Shown here: positions 42,252 through 50,066 of the stretch, piece by piece
How the letters are laid out: each line of letters starts with the position of its first letter
Numbering within the stretch: the stretch's first letter is position 1
Assembly: GCA_002722955.1 (NCBI GenBank)
Contig: PBMZ01000102.1
Coordinates: forward strand, 1 to 64,000
DNA: 64,000 bases
Reading direction: 5' to 3'
From: Planctomycetaceae bacterium
GTDB taxonomy: Bacteria > Planctomycetota > Planctomycetia > Planctomycetales > Planctomycetaceae
The notes under the pieces: generated by a model
Told to the model about the DNA's origin: nothing
Database searches by the model: none
What the model saw: the letters and a program-made list of their open reading frames with translations, nothing else
Program-made: the position numbers and the translations under genes

Positions 42252-44738
42252 ATGAAGTCCCTTTTTCGTGATCGCAAAGTCCGATGGGCTTGGGCAACTC
42301 TCGTATTGCTCATCGCAGCGTCGCAGGCGACGGCCGAAGATTCGTTGCTTGTTAAGCATTGCTCTCTGTGCCACAGCGGTGACGACGCCGAAGGGGAATT
42401 TCAGCTTGCCGCACTTGGCAAATCTCCCAATCGCGACAACCTGCAGCGTTGGCTGGATTCATTGGATCGAGTCGCTGCCGGAGAGATGCCACCGAAAGAT
42501 GAAGTTCAGCTAGCTAGCGTTGATCGCAAGAAACTTGTCTTGTTCATCCGAAAGCAGCTGGATGCATTTCGAGAGACATCGACCAGCTCTGCCAAGAACA
42601 AAACCCGGCGGCTCAATAATCGCGAGTTCGAAAACAGCGTCCGCGATGTGTTGATGATTGAAGACGTGGGCACGCATCAGCCGACGGCCAACTTGATTGG
42701 TGATTCGCTACACAAAGGATTCGATACACACGGCGAGACGTTGGGCTTTAGCAAATTCCATTTGGAACAATACATCGCTGCCGTTCGCAAGATTGTGGAC
42801 GCAACAATTCTCTCGGGCGAACAGCCCAAACCGCGACGCTACGAAATAGATTCGACGGAGATCATCTCGGCTCACACGAGTCAGAATACGACGAGGCCCG
42901 AACGAAAAGGGAAACGGGACGGATTTGATTTCCTGGACCCGAGACGGCTGGCGTACTTTCAGGGATTCAAGACGGCACCTCATACCGGGCGTTACCGAAT
43001 CACGATTCGGTGCACTGGCAAGGACCGTGGGTATTACGATTCGAGGAAAACCGGCGTCTACGACGATGATCCAATCCGGCTAAGAGTCAGCCTTGGTGAC
43101 CGCGACCAAACCTTTGAGTTGCCTGACGAAGAGATCACTGAACTCGAACTTAATGAGTGGATCGCGGCCGGTTCGCGATTACGTTTGCAACATCCGACCG
43201 ACGGACTGAGTTTGCGAGGCAACGGCAATTTCAAATTCCAGAATGCGATCACGGGCGAGCATCTTAAGGATCACGACCCCAAACTGTATGCACACGTCGT
43301 TGCCAACATCAAAACAAAACCACGGCGTCGGCAACGGGTACCAGCTAGCTGGCATCACTGGGTTAATCACTGGCGAGGGCCGCGACCTGTGGTCTTTAGC
43401 GCGGTTGTCGAAGGTCCTTTCTACGAGTCATGGCCACCGAAGCGTCAAGTTGATCTGATCGGCAAGAACCCGAAAGCTCAGAACGCCGCGACAATCTTAG
43501 AACCCATCGCCGAACGAGCTTGGCGGCGAAGCGTGCGACCTGGTGAATTGCATCGAATTGTTACACTGGTAGAGTCAAAGGCTGAGCAACTTGGCGACAT
43601 CGAAGCCTTGAAAGAGGGCATCGTTTCGATCTTGGTTTCGCCACAGTTCTTGCTATTGAATCGAGGAAACTCGACATCTCAGGAACGGTTTGCAGAGAAA
43701 TTCAGCTACTTCTTAGAGAGCACAATTCCTGACGCACAACTTCGTCGCTCAATTGCAGATGGCCGCTTGGATTCGTTCGCTGGTGTTCGCGAGGAAGTTA
43801 AGCGTCGCTTTCATCAAGCCAACAAAACTGACTCGTTCACGAAGGCCTTTCCCTATGCGTGGCTGAAGTTGAACGACATCAACTTCATGGCTCCCGATCC
43901 AGACCGCTTTCGACATTACCATCGCAAGCGAGTCAGCGAGGACATGATTGGCGAGGCACTGCAATTTTTCCGGCACGCGATCGATCACAACGTGCCAATC
44001 ACCGAGTTTCTTTCGGCCGACTACAGTTTCGTCAACGCAGACTTGGCAACGGTCTACCAACTTGACGACGTACCCGATGATTCCACTTTTCGGAAATACA
44101 CGTTTGAGGATGGTCGTCGAGGCGGTTTGTTGGGGATGGGAGCATTCTTGACGGTGACGGCTGATAGTCTTTCCACATCGCCCATTCATCGTGCGATCTA
44201 TTTGATGGAAAACTTCCTTGGCATTCATCCAACTCCACCGCCACCGGATGTGCAGATTGAAGAACCGGACGTTCGAGAAGCGAAAACGATCAAAGAAATT
44301 CTGAACCGTCATCGCTCGGATCCGAATTGCGCGTCATGTCATCAACGGATTGATCCCTACGGATACGCCTTCGAGAACTTCGACCCATCCGGGGCTTGGC
44401 GTGACGTTTACACGATTAAGGACTCCGAGGCTGACGGTAAAACTAAGAATAAACGACAAGAGGTCAAGATCCGCATCGACGCTAGTGCGAAGTTTCGGAA
44501 TGGTATGCAGTACAAAAACATTGTCGAGTATCGAAAGTTCTTACTTACCGATGCCAACCGCAACCGCTTCGTTCGTTGCTTTGTGACAAAGTTGTTGACA
44601 TATGCAAACGGTGTTGAACCAGACAAAGTGGACTTCGCGGAAGTCGACAGAATTGTTGCCCGATCGGCCGAGAATGACTATCGCATTATCGACACGATAG
44701 CTGCAGTTATCGACAGCCCGCTATTTCGTGACCAGTGA
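42252..44738 (+). CDS. DUF1592 family planctomycete cytochrome protein (DUF1587/1592/1588/1585)
   Basis: Exported protein; signal peptide after KVRWAW (ATLVLLIAASQATA). Order: haem motif CSLCH (PSCyt-like), DUF1587 (RRLNNREFENSVRDVLMIED), carbohydrate-binding-like insert at about 200-360, DUF1595/1592 (AERAWRRSVRPGEL, FLLLNRGNSTSQERFAEKFS), DUF1588 (RGGLLGMGAFLTVTADSLST), a second motif CASCHQRIDPYG and DUF1585 at the end (FVRCFVTKLLTYANG). ATG 42252 lies six bases into the longer frame. The partner DUF1552 gene that normally follows is absent; a subtilase-VCBS gene follows after 12 bases instead. Confidence 0.92.
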   Translation: MKSLFRDRKVRWAWATLVLLIAASQATAEDSLLVKHCSLCHSGDDAEGEFQLAALGKSPNRDNLQRWLDSLDRVAAGEMPPKDEVQLASVDRKKLVLFIRKQLDAFRETSTSSAKNKTRRLNNREFENSVRDVLMIEDVGTHQPTANLIGDSLHKGFDTHGETLGFSKFHLEQYIAAVRKIVDATILSGEQPKPRRYEIDSTEIISAHTSQNTTRPERKGKRDGFDFLDPRRLAYFQGFKTAPHTGRYRITIRCTGKDRGYYDSRKTGVYDDDPIRLRVSLGDRDQTFELPDEEITELELNEWIAAGSRLRLQHPTDGLSLRGNGNFKFQNAITGEHLKDHDPKLYAHVVANIKTKPRRRQRVPASWHHWVNHWRGPRPVVFSAVVEGPFYESWPPKRQVDLIGKNPKAQNAATILEPIAERAWRRSVRPGELHRIVTLVESKAEQLGDIEALKEGIVSILVSPQFLLLNRGNSTSQERFAEKFSYFLESTIPDAQLRRSIADGRLDSFAGVREEVKRRFHQANKTDSFTKAFPYAWLKLNDINFMAPDPDRFRHYHRKRVSEDMIGEALQFFRHAIDHNVPITEFLSADYSFVNADLATVYQLDDVPDDSTFRKYTFEDGRRGGLLGMGAFLTVTADSLSTSPIHRAIYLMENFLGIHPTPPPPDVQIEEPDVREAKTIKEILNRHRSDPNCASCHQRIDPYGYAFENFDPSGAWRDVYTIKDSEADGKTKNKRQEVKIRIDASAKFRNGMQYKNIVEYRKFLLTDANRNRFVRCFVTKLLTYANGVEPDKVDFAEVDRIVARSAENDYRIIDTIAAVIDSPLFRDQ

Positions 44739-44750
44739 CAGGGATGAATT

Positions 44751-46874
44751 ATGAGTTTCGGAACGCATCAACCGAATACCCAAATCGCATTACTTTTGCT
44801 CCTCATTGCAACATCAGCCACCGCCGGTGAACCTGCTCAACCCGTGGGCTTTAAGCATGCTGGTGTCACGAAAGCCTGGAAGACTTTTGAGCACAAGTTG
44901 ACTTTCGGCAAAGGACAAACGTTGGCCCTTGTCGATGATGGATGCAAGCTGTCGATGCCTCAATGGTCCAAGTCCGATGGCGACCAACCGAAGGTACTCG
45001 TGACATACGATAGCGTCGATGGCGACAACGACCCGAAGCACGAAGGTCGTGGCTATCATGGCTCGACGATCGGGATCCCCTCGTCTGTGAATTACGGCGG
45101 CAAATGGGGCGTTGCCTACAACAATCAAGTCGCCGTGATCAGAGCGTTAGAGTGTTGCCACTGCAATGTGAGCGATGGCAAGACCGTCGCTAAGGCATTG
45201 CAATTTATCATTGACAACCACCGACGCTATCGCATCACCACCGTGAATCTGGCTCCCGTCGATGACAAAGCGCATGCCAAGCCCGTCGCCACCGACATTG
45301 ACGACAAGCTGACGAAGCTCCGCGAGCTTGGCATTTGGGTGAGTGCTCCGACAGGCAATCATCATTTCACGGATGGAATTTCCTGGCCCTCGTGTCAGCC
45401 CAACTGTTTTGCCATCGGAGCAGTCAAACAGGGCAAAGACGAAGTGCACCTCGACCGGCACGCGAAAGTGGACTTGGTCGTCCCGGCAAGTGCTACGTCA
45501 TCTTCGAATGCGATCGCTTGCGGTGCGGCCATCGTCATTCGCGAAGCAATTGACGAGACTCACTACGATTGGAAGCAGGATGGTTCGAGCGTGGCCGAAG
45601 CGATCTTGGCCATTATGAAAAAGACTGGTGTAACGGTCGAAGACAAGCCGACGAAGCGCAGCTATCAGCGGCTTGACCTAAACGCAGCGTTGGAACATGT
45701 CTTCTCCGCAAAGAAGCCATCGACGTCCATTCAATTCAGCGAGCATCTGATCGGCGACAAATATGCTTATGCCTACGGAATCGCCGCGGCAGATTTTGAT
45801 GAAGATGGGGACTTGGATGTTTCCAGCGCTGATTACACGCCGAACAACAGGCTTTACCTATTCGAGAACGATCGCAAAGGCAACTTCAAGAAACACATCA
45901 TTCAGAAGGACGATCCGGAACGCTTGGAACGTCACATGGTTGGTGATGTAGACGGCGACGGCGATCTAGATGTCGTCATCGTCAAGAACTTGCGCGGCGA
46001 CTTATTGTGGTTCGAGAATAACGGAAAACCAACAAGCGGCAGTCTATGGCGGCGACACGTGATCACCACCAACTTGCCGTATGCGTATGACGTAGCATTG
46101 GCCGACTATGACCAAGACGGCGACATGGATGTCGCTGCGTCAAATTGGTTATCACATGAATTCAATTGGTTCGAAAACGATGGATCGCCCGCTGATGGCA
46201 AGTGGCAAAAGCACTTGATCGAGAAAGACGTCAAGGAAACTCGCACGATGCGAACAGCCGACTTCGACGGGGATGGCGACATGGACCTGCTGGGAACAGC
46301 GCGAGTCGGCAATCAGGTCATCTGGTACGAAAATCAACGAGGCGCCAAAAAGTTGATTTGGAAGAAGCACCTTATCGACGCAGTGCGGTGTCCGGCACAT
46401 GGCAATCCGGCGGACATGGATGGTGACGGAGATCTCGACGTTGTGATGGCGATGGGTTTCTATTACCGACCAGGATCGGACAATCCTGCAGCTTCCTTGC
46501 TTCCCGAACAAAACCAAATTGTTTGGTACGAAAACAACGGAAAGCCAACGTCGGGCAAGTGGAAGAAACACGTCATCAGCCCGCAATTCGATGATGCGTT
46601 CGAGGCCATCGCGGGGGACCTTGATGGGGACGGCGACATGGACATTGCCGCCACTTCGTGGAGAAATCCTGGGCGCGTCGCCTGGTTCGAAAACGACGGC
46701 GACCCAAAGGGCAAGTGGACTCGTCATTTGCTCAAAAACAACTGGCGCAGCGCCAACCAAGTCATCATTGCCGACCTAGACGGTGATGGACGATTGGACA
46801 TCGCTGCTTGTGCCGAACACGGTAGCAACGAGCTACGCTGGTGGCGAAACGAAGGACATCCCAAACGAGATTGA
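44751..46874 (+). CDS. Subtilase-like (S8) domain fused to VCBS/FG-GAP repeats
   Basis: Exported 707-residue protein: signal peptide (IALLLLLIATSATA), a subtilase-like domain at 35-315 and about seven Ca-binding VCBS/FG-GAP repeats after 330 (ADFDEDGDLDV, GDVDGDGDLDVV, ADYDQDGDMDVAA and so on). The catalytic residues can be placed: Asp in LALVDDGC, His in YHGSTIG, oxyanion Asn in SAPTGNHH and Ser in SATSSSNAIACGAA, aligned with SGTSMAAPHVAGAA. Gly before Thr-Ser and the Pro are both Ala. The triad seems complete, so a protease is possible. The repeats probably form a beta-propeller for binding. Two bases before the sulfatase start. Confidence 0.82.
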   Translation: MSFGTHQPNTQIALLLLLIATSATAGEPAQPVGFKHAGVTKAWKTFEHKLTFGKGQTLALVDDGCKLSMPQWSKSDGDQPKVLVTYDSVDGDNDPKHEGRGYHGSTIGIPSSVNYGGKWGVAYNNQVAVIRALECCHCNVSDGKTVAKALQFIIDNHRRYRITTVNLAPVDDKAHAKPVATDIDDKLTKLRELGIWVSAPTGNHHFTDGISWPSCQPNCFAIGAVKQGKDEVHLDRHAKVDLVVPASATSSSNAIACGAAIVIREAIDETHYDWKQDGSSVAEAILAIMKKTGVTVEDKPTKRSYQRLDLNAALEHVFSAKKPSTSIQFSEHLIGDKYAYAYGIAAADFDEDGDLDVSSADYTPNNRLYLFENDRKGNFKKHIIQKDDPERLERHMVGDVDGDGDLDVVIVKNLRGDLLWFENNGKPTSGSLWRRHVITTNLPYAYDVALADYDQDGDMDVAASNWLSHEFNWFENDGSPADGKWQKHLIEKDVKETRTMRTADFDGDGDMDLLGTARVGNQVIWYENQRGAKKLIWKKHLIDAVRCPAHGNPADMDGDGDLDVVMAMGFYYRPGSDNPAASLLPEQNQIVWYENNGKPTSGKWKKHVISPQFDDAFEAIAGDLDGDGDMDIAATSWRNPGRVAWFENDGDPKGKWTRHLLKNNWRSANQVIIADLDGDGRLDIAACAEHGSNELRWWRNEGHPKRD

Positions 46875-46875
46875 T

Positions 46876-48447
46876 ATGAAACTCTTCCAATTCACGTTGA
46901 TCACGCTGACGCTTGTCTTCGCTTCGGCAACGGCCGCAGACGATCGCCCCAACGTCTTGTTGATCCTATGTGATGATCTCGGCTACTCGGATCTTGGCTG
47001 CTACGGCGGAGAGATTCATACACCACATCTTGACCGCTTGGCCGCGAACGGTATGCGGTTTACTCAGTTCTATAATTGCTCGGTCTGCGTCACCACCCGA
47101 TCGGCGTTGTTGACGGGACTCTATCCACGACAAGCAAGACGTCCACGATTGCGAACCAATATGCTGACGCTCGGCGAGGCTATGCGGCGGACCGGTTATG
47201 CCACGTCGCTGACGGGCAAGTGGCACTTGGGCAGTCAAAAACCGTTGCGGCCCATCGATCGCGGCTTCGACGAGTACTACGGCTTGTTGGATGGCTGCTG
47301 CAACTTCTTCAACCCCGCGAAGCAAGACCCGGTCTTTTACAACGGTGGCCGATTCCGGACATTCGCACACAACAACAAACGCATCACCGAGTTTTCCAAA
47401 GGTTTCTACACGACAGATGCGTTTACCGATCACGCGATCGAGAGAATTCAGCATTATTCCAAAGGCGAGAAGCCGTTCTTCGTCCACCTTTGTTACACGG
47501 CTCCGCATTTCCCATTGCATGCTTTTCCCGAGGACATCAAACCTTACCGCGGAAAGTACTCGGATGGATACCTCGCGATGCGCGAACGTCGCCACATACG
47601 GCAAAAGGAAATTGGCTTGTTCCAGGCAGCACCAAAACTTTCCGCTCCAGAGAATAAGAAGGGTGACTTTCGGTACGACTACGACGTGCCCGATTGGAAG
47701 AACTTGCCAGACGCCGAAAGAAAGCGCGAGGAAGCTCGCATGGAGACCTATGCCGCGATGGTTGACCGAATGGATCGTGGTATCGGTCGAGTGTTAGCCG
47801 CCTTGGATGAGTCCGGAGCCGCTGACAACACCGTGGTCATGTTTCTCTCGGACAATGGCGGCTGCGCGACTTGGCCCAATCAGCGCGAAGGCCAAGAAGA
47901 CGGCTTCAACAAGTACAACGAAGGCATTCCGGTTGGCGATACTCGCGGTTACGAATTCGCCGGCAAGGGTTGGGGCTGGGCGCAGAATGCTCCATTCCGC
48001 CAATTCAAGACGTGGTGTTACGAAGGCGGTATCGCAACTCCAATGATTGTCCGTTGGCCGGGCAAGGTCCAACGCGGCGCGATCACACATCAGGTCGGTC
48101 ACATCATCGACTTCATGCCAACATTGTTGGAGTTGGCAAACAGCAAGTATCCCGCCGAGTACAACGGAAACAAGATTCTTCCGCTTGAGGGGAAGAGCTT
48201 GCTGCCGATCTTTCACGGAAAAGAGCGGAAAGCCCAATCGCTGAGTTGGGAGTTGTTCGGAAACCGAGCGATACGCCAAGGCGACTGGAAACTTGTCTGG
48301 GGCGCCAGCGAAAAGAAGTGGGAGCTGTACAACCTAAAGTCAGACCGCAGCGAAACAGAGAATCTCTCCGACAAACACCCGGAACGTGTCGCGGCAATGT
48401 CTCGCGACTGGGAAAAGTGGCACCAGCAAGTCGAGAAACCTGACTAG
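46876..48447 (+). CDS. Exported sulfatase 1, atypical CxTxR motif
   Basis: Arylsulfatase-type enzyme that removes sulfate from glycans. Signal peptide after MKLFQF (TLITLTLVFASATA). Motifs: LLILCDDLGYSDLGCYGG (metal ligands), CVTTRSALLTGLYPRQ (formylglycine site), LTGKWHLG (Lys/His) and VVMFLSDNGG. The maturation motif is Cys-Val-Thr-Thr-Arg instead of CxPxR or CxAxR. ATG 46876 chosen since the signal peptide starts there and only one base separates it from the previous stop. 523 residues. Probably in an operon with the subtilase-VCBS gene; it ends in overlap with the opposite sulfatase. Confidence 0.92.
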   Translation: MKLFQFTLITLTLVFASATAADDRPNVLLILCDDLGYSDLGCYGGEIHTPHLDRLAANGMRFTQFYNCSVCVTTRSALLTGLYPRQARRPRLRTNMLTLGEAMRRTGYATSLTGKWHLGSQKPLRPIDRGFDEYYGLLDGCCNFFNPAKQDPVFYNGGRFRTFAHNNKRITEFSKGFYTTDAFTDHAIERIQHYSKGEKPFFVHLCYTAPHFPLHAFPEDIKPYRGKYSDGYLAMRERRHIRQKEIGLFQAAPKLSAPENKKGDFRYDYDVPDWKNLPDAERKREEARMETYAAMVDRMDRGIGRVLAALDESGAADNTVVMFLSDNGGCATWPNQREGQEDGFNKYNEGIPVGDTRGYEFAGKGWGWAQNAPFRQFKTWCYEGGIATPMIVRWPGKVQRGAITHQVGHIIDFMPTLLELANSKYPAEYNGNKILPLEGKSLLPIFHGKERKAQSLSWELFGNRAIRQGDWKLVWGASEKKWELYNLKSDRSETENLSDKHPERVAAMSRDWEKWHQQVEKPD

Positions 48448-49922
48448 CGAGCGTTCGTGAAGAAGTACTGAGGATACGTGAGCTGAAGTTTTGCCTTATC
48501 GGCTTTGCCGTCAACGATGCAAGCGTCAACTTCTGCCTTGAGCCGCTTTAAAATCTCTGGATTCAGCAATGGGTCACCTGTCCGCTTTCGCCAACTTGAA
48601 AGTTGTGTCTTCAGTTCGACGAGAGCTTCCGAGTGCTGGTCATTGTCGGCAAGGTTGCGGAATTCGTACGGGTCCGCCTGCAAGTCGTACAGTTCGTACT
48701 CCGGTGGAGTCTTCATGCGATAATAAGCGTCACGAATGTGAGCGGGAGCAGCGTCGATTGTCTTGGGCAAGTCGCCAAAGAATCGATTCAGCGTGAAGTC
48801 GTATCCCGGATTCTCTTGACCCGGCATCAGATTCTGAATCAGTTTGTATCGTGTATTGCGTACGGTTCGCTGAGGGTAAAAGTTGTGTCCGGAGTGCAAA
48901 TGAAATTCCGTGAACAGAAATCCTCGCCACTGGGTTTTCTCGCCACGCAAGAGCGGAACCAGCGATCGTCCCGGAAGATCAGCGACGGGAGCCGCGCCAG
49001 CGATCTCCAGTAATGTTGGCATCAGATCAAGCGTTGACACCAGTTCGTTGCGAACTTGCTTGAGCTTCGCCTTACCCCGCCAACGCACGATCAGCGGAAC
49101 GCGTAGACCGCCTTCATATGATGTTCGCTTGCCCCGCAACAGGTCGGCACCGTGGTCGCCAATGTAAACAACCAGCGTGTTGTCGGCTTTTCCCGAGCGA
49201 TCCAATGCCTCAAGCAACTCGCCGATCAGCGAATCGAGGCGATTCATGCAGTTGTAGTAATCGGCGGTGTCCGATCGAAGTTGTGGTGTGTCGAGCCCAA
49301 AGTGAGGTAGCGGCTTGACGTCGTCGCCAGTGAGCGGCTTCGCTGGGAGTCCGCGAATCTGCTTAATAAATGGCCGGTGTGCATCCGGAAAATTCACGCT
49401 GAGGAAAAACGGTTGTTTGCTCGCACTGAAAAAGTCCGCCGCATGACTCGCGTACTTCTTGAGGTTTTTGCGACTGAAGTTGGACGTTGAGATCTGTTTC
49501 ATATCAAACGGGAAGGCCGAAGCTGGATTGATGTGCAACTTGCCAATAATCCCGGTTCGATAGCCAGCTCGTTTCAGACTACGAACGAGGTTCGGTGTGT
49601 CTTCGCGGTACATGCGGAACTTCCAAGTTGCCAATCCAATCTGACCGTTTTGATGCGGATAGAGGCCGGTAAACAGAGCGGCTCGCGATTGGCTGCAACC
49701 GGCTTGCGGGACGAACGCGTGGTGAAATCGCACGCCATCTTCCGCTAGCTTGTCTAGCACCGGAGTTTTGACATAAGGGTCACCATAGCAGCCGATCTCT
49801 GGGCCATTGTCCTCAGAGACGATCAGCAGAATGTTGGGAGGCTCCGCGATCGCCGCCGACGGCAAGCTGAGAATGGAAAGGATGATGATCGGAAAGATTG
49901 TTAAACCCACGGGTTTTATCAT
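48444..49922 (-). CDS. Exported sulfatase 2, CxQxR motif (heparan-N-sulfatase-like type)
   Basis: Sulfatase fold with signal peptide (TIFPIIILSILSLPSAAIA). Motifs: LLIVSEDNGPEIGCYGD (first metal site with Glu-Asp rather than Asp-Asp), AGCSQSRAALFTGLYPHQNG (maturation site Cys-Ser-Gln-Ser-Arg), GIIGKLHINP and VVYIGDHGADLLRGK. Looks like the type acting on sulfated polysaccharide ends (SGSH-like). ATG 49922 is chosen ahead of the signal peptide; an upstream frame to 50045 is not. 492 residues. Its stop overlaps the stop of sulfatase 1 on the opposite strand. Confidence 0.92.
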   Translation of the reverse strand: MIKPVGLTIFPIIILSILSLPSAAIAEPPNILLIVSEDNGPEIGCYGDPYVKTPVLDKLAEDGVRFHHAFVPQAGCSQSRAALFTGLYPHQNGQIGLATWKFRMYREDTPNLVRSLKRAGYRTGIIGKLHINPASAFPFDMKQISTSNFSRKNLKKYASHAADFFSASKQPFFLSVNFPDAHRPFIKQIRGLPAKPLTGDDVKPLPHFGLDTPQLRSDTADYYNCMNRLDSLIGELLEALDRSGKADNTLVVYIGDHGADLLRGKRTSYEGGLRVPLIVRWRGKAKLKQVRNELVSTLDLMPTLLEIAGAAPVADLPGRSLVPLLRGEKTQWRGFLFTEFHLHSGHNFYPQRTVRNTRYKLIQNLMPGQENPGYDFTLNRFFGDLPKTIDAAPAHIRDAYYRMKTPPEYELYDLQADPYEFRNLADNDQHSEALVELKTQLSSWRKRTGDPLLNPEILKRLKAEVDACIVDGKADKAKLQLTYPQYFFTNAR

Positions 49923-50066
49923 GGCGGCTTCGGGCCCCCTTAGAATCAAGGTCGTTGCATATTCTGCATTGGTCGTTCCGAAGTTACAATTCGTGGCAAG
50001 AAAACCTAAGTATGACAGCCATTCTGCGTTATAACTAATGGGCAATCGATCTTGCGGGAGATTCTC

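Noticed and set aside
46783-46875. Upstream extension of sulfatase 1
   Set aside because: It overlaps the end of the subtilase-VCBS gene and would bury the signal peptide; ATG 46876 is preferred.
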